From positions 1 to 35,735 of the IMG/VR virus record IMGVR_UViG_3300042691_027157: a stretch of DNA of 35,735 nt; one strand, 5' to 3'. The notes under the pieces were generated by a model. That model was not told the DNA's origin. It made no database searches and saw only the letters and a list, made by a program, of their open reading frames with translations. The position numbers were made by a program, and so were the translations under genes. Shown piece after piece: positions 30,701 to 35,735 of this stretch; positions within the stretch are counted from its first letter, which is position 1; the number at the start of each line of letters is the position of its first letter. The DNA comes from a virus.

Positions 30701-30897
30701 GATCGTTTCTCCTGTTGCTCAAGTTGCCTCCGCACGGATGCGCGAGAAGCTTGCAGACGTTCGATGGAGCGCTCGGCGAGCTCCAGTGCTTCTTTCTCAG
30801 AGTACGTCAAGTCTCTGTATTTAGACATGCACGAGATGCACTTGCGAAGAGACTCTTCCGCTGCGAACATATCTTCAATCACTTTGCCGAGTTTCAT
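30667..30897 (-). CDS. Small coiled-coil protein
   Basis: A 76-residue charged helical protein (MKLGKVIEDMFAAEES start, then EKEALELAERSIERLQASRASVRRQLEQQ). ATG 30897 is chosen because the preceding gene ends 2 bases before it and GAGGG lies upstream; the longer frame from 30990 overlaps that gene fully. Two cysteines (KCISCM) are in the first helix. No family recognised. Confidence 0.5.
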   Translation of the reverse strand: MKLGKVIEDMFAAEESLRKCISCMSKYRDLTYSEKEALELAERSIERLQASRASVRRQLEQQEKRSCTKESNSSQL

Positions 30898-30898
30898 C

Positions 30899-31099
30899 TC
30901 AATTTCCCTCGATGTTGTCTGTGTGCACGAGCCGATATCCGTTGTCAAACAGATAGTAAATTGCGAGACAAGCATTGTTGTGATTCTCAAGCAACGCTTT
31001 CTGAATCGTCAACCACATCTCGTGCTTTTCTGCTCTTTCAAACGTCTCGTACAAACTTCCATCTGACGCTTTGAACGCTGTACTGATCGCAGTAACCAT
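30899..31099 (-). CDS. First gene of the early minus-strand operon
   Basis: A 66-residue protein. ATG 31099 is preferred because GGAG lies 6 bases upstream; ATG 31105 is also in frame. The sequence is helical and aromatic (AFKASDGSLYETFERAEKHEMW, then LENHNNACLAIYYLFDNGYRLV). It is the first gene after the promoter at 31134-31161. No family recognised. Confidence 0.55.
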   Translation of the reverse strand: MVTAISTAFKASDGSLYETFERAEKHEMWLTIQKALLENHNNACLAIYYLFDNGYRLVHTDNIEGN

Positions 31100-31133
31100 T
31101 AACATCTCCACGTTGTTGGGTGCTACAGGTGCC

Positions 31134-31161
31134 ACTATACGCGCTCGGCAAGTGGATGCAA
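31134..31161 (-). promoter_or_regulatory. Leftward early promoter
   Basis: On the minus strand TTGCAT (31161-31156), 16 bases, TATAGT (31139-31134). It lies 35 bases before the first minus-strand gene. The -35 is part of the motif TTGCATCCA, which occurs twice more in the opposite direction just upstream. Confidence 0.65.
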
Positions 31162-31180
31162 TAGGGGGCTATTTCAGCGC

Positions 31181-31236
31181 TTGCATCCATGCTGGAGTGT
31201 GGCAGTATATGTACGTGCGCGCGTGCGCATATGTAC
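31181..31236. promoter_or_regulatory. Second TTGCATCCA copy and CATATGTAC palindromic block
   Basis: TTGCATCCATG at 31181-31191 on the plus strand has only a weak -10 (CAGTAT at 31203). Downstream, 31206-31236 holds TATATGTAC and CATATGTAC around an alternating GC/TG core. GTACATATG recurs at 35620. These are probably binding sites for a phage regulator, placed between the divergent promoters. Confidence 0.45.
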
Positions 31237-31255
31237 ATGGTGAGGCGCTCAGTGC

Positions 31256-31283
31256 TTGCATCCATGTACTGAGGGTGTACACT
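31256..31283 (+). promoter_or_regulatory. Rightward early promoter
   Basis: TTGCAT (31256-31261), 16 bases, TACACT (31278-31283), followed 33 bases later by the GTG start at 31317 with AGGAGG. The same TTGCATCCATG context as the upstream copy suggests either a shared sigma-factor element or a shared operator overlapping the -35 sites. Confidence 0.55.
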
Positions 31284-31316
31284 GGTGGTGCGGTAGTTAA
31301 CCTAGGAGGGTAACAA

Positions 31317-31553
31317 GTGAATACATGGCAACTGACTGTAACGAACACCGACAGCGAAGGTAACGAGCTCGGCGATTGGAACCGCAGCTTGCAATTTCAA
31401 GCTGTCACGTTAGAAGATGCTGTCACCCGAATGAAAGACAAGTATCTGCTCTGGCCGTTCGGGCAAGTGCAGGAAAACGTGGGTGGCGACGAGGGCACCT
31501 TCATCTGGCGTGAAGGTAAGATGCTGGCGTGGCTTTCTTTTTTGGAGGGTTGA
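31317..31553 (+). CDS. Small early protein
   Basis: A 78-residue protein starting at GTG 31317 with AGGAGG 8 bases upstream. It is beta-rich at the start (TWQLTVTNTDSEGNELGDW) with three Trp, Asp/Glu-rich and soluble. It is the first gene of the rightward operon, read from the TTGCAT-type promoter. No family recognised. Confidence 0.6.
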   Translation: MNTWQLTVTNTDSEGNELGDWNRSLQFQAVTLEDAVTRMKDKYLLWPFGQVQENVGGDEGTFIWREGKMLAWLSFLEG

Positions 31554-31556
31554 GTC

Positions 31557-31955
31557 ATGAGTGAAAATGCTGAGAAGTGGATCGCCGCTCTGCGGAGTGG
31601 TACGTATGCGCAGGGGCGCGGGTTGTTGCGTCAAGACGACTGCTACTGTGTCTGGGGCGTGGCTTGTGATGTTTCCGGGCTCGGTACGTGGAAGCCTGTC
31701 CAACCTGGGTTTCACACGCTCGAGTTCAAGTACGACGAATTCACTGGTGCCACGGGCTCTCCTCCTGAAAAGGTTGTTGACTGGGTCGGTAAAGGATTCT
31801 GGTACGACTTTGGTGTCTCCGGTAGGTTGGGTAAGGACTACACCTTGATGGATCTCAACGATGGCGATAGTGTGGAGCCTGTCACCTTCGATCAGCTCGC
31901 CGATTTGATCGAAGCTTTCCTTAACGGTTGGAATCTCAAAGTGGGGGTGTTCTGA
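31557..31955 (+). CDS. Tandem paralogue 1 of a phage domain with YC.WGVAC motif
   Basis: A 132-residue protein. The N-terminal segment (EKWIAALRSGTYAQGRGLLR, then DCYCVWGVACDVSGLG) is a common motif of small phage proteins whose function is not known. The end (EPVTFDQLADLIEAFLNGWNL) is shared closely with the next gene. The stop overlaps the next start (TGATG), so the two are coupled. The two conserved cysteines could bind a metal or form a pair. The C-terminal helices resemble a protein-interaction module. Confidence 0.65.
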   Translation: MSENAEKWIAALRSGTYAQGRGLLRQDDCYCVWGVACDVSGLGTWKPVQPGFHTLEFKYDEFTGATGSPPEKVVDWVGKGFWYDFGVSGRLGKDYTLMDLNDGDSVEPVTFDQLADLIEAFLNGWNLKVGVF

Positions 31956-32410
31956 TGTTGAACGAAACCAATGTTCGTAAATGGATCGAAGCTCTTCGCA
32001 GTGGTAAGTACACGCAGACCCGCGAACGTCTGAAGGACGATGTGGGCTACTGCTGTTGGGGAGTGGCTTGTGAGATCTCCGGGCTGGGAGAGTTCAAATG
32101 GATGTCTCGTGATCACGAGTGGGCGTTTTCCTCAGGTGATGGGTGTAGGTCTCTCGGCAATCCGTCGCTTGGAGTTATCGCCTGGGCGGGCGCGTATGAT
32201 CTGGACCACATTCGCGTGGCCGGCATCAAACACGATCGCGATGGTAGAAATCCTCTTGAGTGTGCATACTCACTAATCGAGTGTAACGATGAAATCGGGT
32301 TGAGTTTCGATCAGATCGCAGACATTCTCGAGGCGCATCTTAACGGGTGGGATCTCAATCCGACGAACGTACCTCACTGGAGTGATGTGGCTGTAGACAA
32401 GGAGGTGTAG
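31955..32410 (+). CDS. Tandem paralogue 2 of a phage domain with YC.WGVAC motif
   Basis: A 151-residue protein starting at ATG 31955 inside the stop of the first copy. It has the same blocks in the same order: RKWIEALRSGKYTQTRERLK, then YCCWGVACEISGLGEFK, and IGLSFDQIADILEAHLNGWDL at the end. The middle is different and contains an extra His/Trp-rich part (RDHEWAFSSGDG). The pair is a clear gene duplication that has diverged. A role as early host-takeover proteins is possible but not shown. Confidence 0.65.
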   Translation: MLNETNVRKWIEALRSGKYTQTRERLKDDVGYCCWGVACEISGLGEFKWMSRDHEWAFSSGDGCRSLGNPSLGVIAWAGAYDLDHIRVAGIKHDRDGRNPLECAYSLIECNDEIGLSFDQIADILEAHLNGWDLNPTNVPHWSDVAVDKEV

Positions 32411-32458
32411 ACCGCGCCCTGGGCGTGCTGGCGTACAGTAGGGGGTAGGTGTAAGCTT

Positions 32459-32552
32459 TGGCCTTGTAGGCGCCTAGCACGCGTCTACAAGGCCATCTCG
32501 CTTAATATCAACGTGCCGCATTGCGCGGGTGCTGCGTCGTACTGAACAGTAC
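32459..32552. promoter_or_regulatory. Inverted repeats upstream of the primase-helicase gene
   Basis: TGGCCTTGTAG (32459-32469) and CTACAAGGCCA (32485-32495) form an 11-bp perfect inverted repeat with a 15-base loop and no T run. Further on, GTACTGAACAGTAC (32539-32552) is a two-fold symmetric site and a related CAGTGTACTG follows. No promoter stands out. The 188-base gap 32411-32598 appears to be a control region for the VapE-type gene. Confidence 0.5.
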
Positions 32553-32598
32553 AGGCACAGTGTACTGCAATTGCCGTGCCAACACAAGGAGTGATCAG

Positions 32599-34578
32599 AT
32601 GATTCGAGAGCATGGAGCGTCGACTCCTCAGGCTCGTGAATCCTTAGAACGAAATAGACGATACGCAACTGCTGACTTGGAAAGAAGCGGGCTAGTGCCC
32701 GAAGATATTCACGCAATATTCCCCGTGTACCCCATAGCGAGCGCCTTCGTGGAAGGTGCTGCGCTAGTGCCCGAGTCGTACATCATACCGTATTTCAATC
32801 TGGATGGCACGCCCATCACGGATGTGAACGGCTACCCCATGATGTACCGCAAGCGGCAGAACAACCCGGAGCAACGATATGTCCAACCCTCCCGAGAACA
32901 AATTGGCGACCTCAGCACCTTCCCATACTTTCACCCTCAACGATTTGTGGGAGGAGCAGGCGACACTTACGCGATTGTCGAAGGGGAAAAGAAGTACGTT
33001 AAGCTCTGGAAAGAAACAAAAATTCCAGGGTGCGCTATCGGTGGTTGCTGGAACTGGAAGTATGGGGAGAGCGACGTACATCCAGCGATTCTTAAGGACA
33101 TTGAGCAATCAGGAGCTACAAGAGTTCTTATCGTGGCTGATGGAGATTGGCGGCGCTACCGAATTCTTACAGCATATGGAGGGCTGGTCTCCGGACTTAA
33201 ACATCGATTCCCTGACCACACTTTTCAAATCGTTGATCTCTCTGGAACTCCACACAAGGGAATTGACGACTTCCTTACAGCAGGCGAGAGCTTTGATTCC
33301 CTTCCTATCGTTGACCTGGGAAGTGAGATTGTCGAACCAGCCCGCGCCCTCATTGCCCGATACGGACTGATCCCCAAGGAAAACAAGACTAGCGTCAAGA
33401 TTTTCCCCTGCGAAGCCAACTACATCTCCCTACTGAAGCAGCACCCTACATTCAGCGGGGAGGACTTGTGGCTAAACGACGACAATCTGTCCATCATGTG
33501 GAACGGCCACGAGCTCACCGATGCTGACGTAGCCTTCATTACCGCACACTTCCAGAAATACTTCAGCATACCCGAGGCAGCGCATGGGGCTATCTGGCGC
33601 AGTCTCACAGCCGTGGCTGAGGAGCGTAGACGTAGCCCGTTGCGCCAGTGGCTTGCTGGACTAGTGTGGGACCGCACCCCGCGGGTCAACCGCATGCTGA
33701 TTGAGCTGTGTGCTGCTGAGGACACACCCTACACAGAGGAAGTAGCTAGGCGATTGATGCTCGGCAGTGTAGCTCGTGCGATGCATCCTGGGTGTAAATT
33801 CGACCAGCTTACCATCTTGCAAGGACCGCAGGGGTGTGGTAAGACACGATTCTGGTGGACACTCTTTGGCGACGGCCACGTGACAGATATCCACGGCATG
33901 GGCACCGACAAAGACTTCATGATGCAAATCAACATGCGCTGGTGTACGAACTTCGAGGAGCTCGATGCGTACGATAGGCGCGACGCTACGCAGTTGAAAG
34001 CTATCATCACATCGCAGGAAGATATCTTCCGGCCGCCGTACGGCCGAGCACTGGTAAAACACAAGCGGAAAACCGTAATGGTCGGCAACACGAACAAAGC
34101 AGAGTTCCTCAAAGAGGACGTCAATCGTCGGGAGTTTCCTGTAATCGTCGGTAACGTGGACATAGAGCAACTGGCGGAGCAGAGAGATCAACTATGGGCG
34201 GAGGCCTATTTCCGTTGGAGTGATGGTGAACGGTTCTGGTCCGACAATGCGTTGGAGTGGGAGGATCAAAAGAATAAGTTCAAGAAAGAGAACCCGTACG
34301 AAGAGGCTCTTGCCGACATTCTCCGCATCATGGATATTCAACACAGGTTGGAGGGCAAACAGGTGCTCAAGGGCTCTAGAGTCATGCGAGCATTGGAGTC
34401 GCAGATTGGTCGGGTAAGCAACGCTATCTTCGGAGATGCTATGCAACGGCTCGGATGGGAGCGAACACAGGCCAAAGGCACCATGCTCGTACCTAGAGTG
34501 AACGAGGTGACTAATAACCCCGACGACTTTACCCCTGGGAACCAGAAGATTTGGATCAATACGAAGGGCTGGCGGTAA
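32599..34578 (+). CDS. Toprim/VapE-type primase-helicase
   Basis: A 659-residue replication protein. ATG 32599 has AAGGAG 7 bases upstream. The N-terminal half contains a toprim-like (DUF3854-type) module: YAIVEGEKKYVKLW with the catalytic Glu, GCAIGGCWNWKYG, and VLIVADGDWRRY with the Asp-x-Asp. The C-terminal half is a VapE/D5-type superfamily 3 ATPase: HAAI-like segments, Walker A GPQGCGKTRFWW, Walker B NFEELDA, then a TSQEDIFRPPYGR sensor region and MVGNTNKAEFL. It probably synthesises primers and unwinds DNA at the origin. The adjacent GGTTACC-repeat region is the likely target. Confidence 0.85.
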   Translation: MIREHGASTPQARESLERNRRYATADLERSGLVPEDIHAIFPVYPIASAFVEGAALVPESYIIPYFNLDGTPITDVNGYPMMYRKRQNNPEQRYVQPSREQIGDLSTFPYFHPQRFVGGAGDTYAIVEGEKKYVKLWKETKIPGCAIGGCWNWKYGESDVHPAILKDIEQSGATRVLIVADGDWRRYRILTAYGGLVSGLKHRFPDHTFQIVDLSGTPHKGIDDFLTAGESFDSLPIVDLGSEIVEPARALIARYGLIPKENKTSVKIFPCEANYISLLKQHPTFSGEDLWLNDDNLSIMWNGHELTDADVAFITAHFQKYFSIPEAAHGAIWRSLTAVAEERRRSPLRQWLAGLVWDRTPRVNRMLIELCAAEDTPYTEEVARRLMLGSVARAMHPGCKFDQLTILQGPQGCGKTRFWWTLFGDGHVTDIHGMGTDKDFMMQINMRWCTNFEELDAYDRRDATQLKAIITSQEDIFRPPYGRALVKHKRKTVMVGNTNKAEFLKEDVNRREFPVIVGNVDIEQLAEQRDQLWAEAYFRWSDGERFWSDNALEWEDQKNKFKKENPYEEALADILRIMDIQHRLEGKQVLKGSRVMRALESQIGRVSNAIFGDAMQRLGWERTQAKGTMLVPRVNEVTNNPDDFTPGNQKIWINTKGWR

Positions 34579-34846
34579 CCTTTGTGCTGCACTGCAACAA
34601 AACTATGGGGGCGACAGGGGTTTTGTGCAGTGCAGCGTAAAGAGCGCGGTAACCGACGGTTTGTGGGTTACCGGGGGTGTGAAGTAACGGGCAAAAGGCG
34701 TTTAAAACCAAGGCGGTAACTGAGTAACCAATAAAAGTAAGTTAAAGGCTCGGGAAATAGTTTTCAATATATGAGATATTGTGTTTTTTATAGCGCCTAT
34801 ATGGGTAACCCGGTTACCGCCGGTTACTGGGTTACCGCCGGTTACC
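34574..34846. repeat. GGTTACC repeats, candidate replication origin
   Basis: The heptamer GGTTACC or its reverse complement GGTAACC occurs perfectly at 34574, 34648, 34666, 34804, 34812, 34830 and 34840. Near matches lie at 34683, 34715, 34723 and 34822. The four in 34804-34846 are tightly packed. An AT-rich stretch at about 34727-34792 lies between the two groups and could be a DNA-unwinding element. Another perfect copy sits at 35516 beside a start codon. Iterons plus an AT-rich element beside the primase-helicase gene are typical of an origin. No gene is seen here. Confidence 0.6.
34586..34636. repeat. Long inverted repeat after the primase-helicase gene
   Basis: GCTGCACTGCA plus CAAAAC on the left (34586-34603) and GTTTTG plus TGCAGTGCAGC on the right (34620-34636) pair over 17 bases with one bulged A, loop of 16. 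No T run follows, so it is not a canonical terminator. It may be a cruciform element of the origin or an RNA hairpin. Confidence 0.6.
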
Positions 34847-34881
34847 GGCCGCGCGTGGCCATGCTGCACCGCAACATGACT

Positions 34882-34983
34882 CCCAGACGTCTAGATTCTA
34901 GAATTTCGGAATCAAATCGTAAATCAATCCAGATCCAAATCGATTTTTGATTTCCGCGTGAATGAGATGTCGGGACGTCTGGG
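34882..34983. repeat. CCCAGACGTC inverted repeats
   Basis: CCCAGACGTC (34882-34891) and GACGTCTGGG (34974-34983) are perfect 10-base reverse complements enclosing 82 bases that include TCTAGATTCTAGA-type palindromes and AT-rich patches. This 34.85-35.03 kb stretch has no plausible gene. It may be a further origin element or the edge of an acquired segment. Confidence 0.5.
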
Positions 34984-34989
34984 GAGAGG

Positions 34990-35025
34990 TCGTAAAGAAG
35001 CCCGATCGCCGACGGCGACCGGGCT
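34990..35025 (-). terminator. Intrinsic terminator on the minus strand
   Basis: On the minus strand AGCCCGGTCGCC (35025-35014), 3-base loop, GGCGATCGGGCT (35010-34999) with one mismatch, then TCTTTACG. It ends the short minus-strand unit 35032-35515. Confidence 0.75.
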
Positions 35026-35031
35026 GACGAG

Positions 35032-35136
35032 TTAGGAGCGGACGAGACGGTCTACGACGTAGCCGACCCCGACCAGGACTGCGACCCCGACCGTGAGGGT
35101 CGGGAGCAGGAGGACACAGAACAGAGCTATGAGCAT
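35032..35136 (-). CDS. Possible 34-residue membrane peptide
   Basis: The frame from ATG 35136 encodes one hydrophobic helix with a basic tail (starts LIALFCVLLLPTLTVGVAV, ends VVDRLVRS). It is directly followed by a terminator. There is no good ribosome site before the ATG, but the sequence is typical of small membrane peptides. Codons with C or G in third position match the neighbouring 113-residue gene. Confidence 0.4.
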   Translation of the reverse strand: MLIALFCVLLLPTLTVGVAVLVGVGYVVDRLVRS

Positions 35137-35149
35137 GATTTTTGTAGCA

Positions 35150-35165
35150 GGGGGCTTGCGCCCCC
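35150..35165. repeat. Second copy of the GGGGGCGCAAGCCCCC hairpin
   Basis: On the minus strand the 16-base hairpin is identical to the core of the terminator at 3819-3834. Here it lies between the 113-residue gene and the membrane peptide and lacks a T run, so it may be an attenuator or RNA-stability element. Confidence 0.55.
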
Positions 35166-35173
35166 CGCCCGAC

Positions 35174-35515
35174 TTAGGACTTGGCGACCAGGGCGCCAGT
35201 GCGGATGCGCTTGGCGACGAAGCTGGCGGGGTAGCCCGGACCGTTGGCGATTAGCGCGCCGTTGTGGGTGGCCACTTGCCGGACAATGGCGACTAGGGTG
35301 CTTTGGTCGGCCGGCAGTGCCGCGCACACTGCGGACCACGCAGATTCCTGCGGGTTGCGCCCCTTGCCCCCGTAGCCGTTATTGGTGCGCGGCTTAAACC
35401 CCTTGCCGACCACATACAGGACGGTGGACTGCGCTGCGGGTGCTGCGGGTGCTGCAACGGCGACCAATTGGTCGGCAATGGTGGGTGCTGCTGCGGACTT
35501 GCGTTGCTTTGCCAT
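35174..35515 (-). CDS. Small basic protein of unknown function
   Basis: A 113-residue protein. The first 30 residues are Ala/Pro/Lys-rich (KQRKSAAAPTIADQLVAVAAPAAPAA). The rest is a compact basic domain with KGFKPRTNNGYGGKGRNPQE, then STLVAIVRQVATHNGALIANG and FVAKRIRTG. The second part has helix-turn-helix-like spacing and might bind DNA, possibly the operator repeats upstream. The start has GGGGG 5 bases before it and overlaps a GGTAACC copy. No family recognised. Base composition is richer in G+C than in the adjacent genes. Confidence 0.55.
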   Translation of the reverse strand: MAKQRKSAAAPTIADQLVAVAAPAAPAAQSTVLYVVGKGFKPRTNNGYGGKGRNPQESAWSAVCAALPADQSTLVAIVRQVATHNGALIANGPGYPASFVAKRIRTGALVAKS

Positions 35516-35606
35516 GGTAACCCCCTAAGGTTGATTGGCGTTGCCCCCGACGGGTGCCGGGGGTGTCTACACATATGCACGAGCCATGCCAGCGCCGAGC
35601 CGCCCC

Positions 35607-35735
35607 TGCGCCCAGGTGCGTACATATGTGCGTGCAGCACCCCTGCTGCGCCCTGTTTAAACCCCCCTGCAAGGGGCGCAGTGCTGCACCTGGGTACTAG
35701 GGTGGCCTGCGCCCAGGTGCGCGCCCAGGTGCGCG
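35607..35735. repeat. CCCAGGTGC operator-like repeats
   Basis: GCGCCCAGGTGCG occurs at 35608-35620, 35709-35721 and 35721-35733, with an inverted GCACCTGGG at 35686-35694. CATATG-containing sites stand at about 35571 and 35620. They lie upstream of the minus-strand gene at 35174-35515 and end at the window edge, so the array may continue. No promoter with confidence is visible. Confidence 0.55.

Noticed and set aside
30320-31066. 248-codon plus-strand frame opposite the small early genes
   Set aside because: Minus-strand genes here have good ribosome sites and ordered overlaps; the plus frame has a Cys/Ser/Arg-rich shadow composition.
1-35735. tRNA genes, CRISPR arrays, integrase, transposase or phage RNA polymerase
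   Set aside because: None seen. The RNA gene search was by eye only, so a divergent tRNA could be missed.

Overview
The window is part of a lytic-style, short-tailed phage genome (podovirus layout), probably infecting a Gram-negative proteobacterium. The evidence is a portal, scaffold and capsid module with a head-to-tail adaptor, a P22-like tail hub, large internal (ejection) proteins and tail fibres, with no tape-measure or tail-sheath gene. The lysis block holds a GH24 lysozyme and a 3TM-type holin. No integrase, excisionase or CI-like repressor was seen. Terminase is not in the window and the portal gene is cut by its left edge, so neighbouring sequence exists on at least that side.

Layout. 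(1) 1-16149, plus strand: structural genes then lysis. In order: portal C-terminus, a small conserved protein, scaffold, capsid, decoration-like protein, an intrinsic terminator, a beta-helix tailspike, adaptor, tail hub, three ejection-type proteins (one ending in an S74-like chaperone domain), a tail fibre, a glycine-rich adhesin, a PAS-domain membrane protein, an 88-aa protein, holin and lysozyme, closed by a strong terminator. (2) 16210-21033, minus strand: a probable DNA-base hypermodification operon read from a recognisable promoter (TTGCGT-N16-TATACT). It contains a Lys/Ala-rich protein, a glycosyltransferase, a 5-hmdU-DNA-kinase helical-domain protein, a ThyA-type dUMP (hydroxy)methylase, a YfbR-like HD deoxynucleotidase and a DUF3310 protein. 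(3) 21040-25470, minus: replication and recombination genes (SNF2 helicase, VRR-NUC, Cas4/RecB-like nuclease, family A DNA polymerase) with small membrane proteins at both ends. (4) 25566-31099, minus: many small early or accessory genes, including a pyrimidine-dimer glycosylase, a Tat-signal beta-helix mini-protein and a GC-rich sub-block at about 28.5-29.8 kb. (5) 31100-31316: a divergent control region with three copies of TTGCATCCA. (6) 31317-34578, plus: an early protein, a tandem pair of paralogues and a toprim/VapE-type primase-helicase. (7) 34579-35735: an origin-like region with repeated GGTTACC, then a GC-rich minus-strand mini-cassette with operator-like CCCAGGTGC repeats.

How the parts may work together (inference). 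The ThyA homologue would make a 5-substituted dUMP, and the HD phosphatase would drain competing host nucleotides. The phage polymerase would then incorporate the altered nucleotide. The helical-domain enzyme and the glycosyltransferase would build a larger group on the base after synthesis, shielding DNA from restriction. I see no P-loop 5-hmdU kinase in the window, so the pathway is either split elsewhere or different from the described ones. The PAS protein in the lysis block and the Tat-exported mini-protein resembling part of the tailspike are two further unusual elements.
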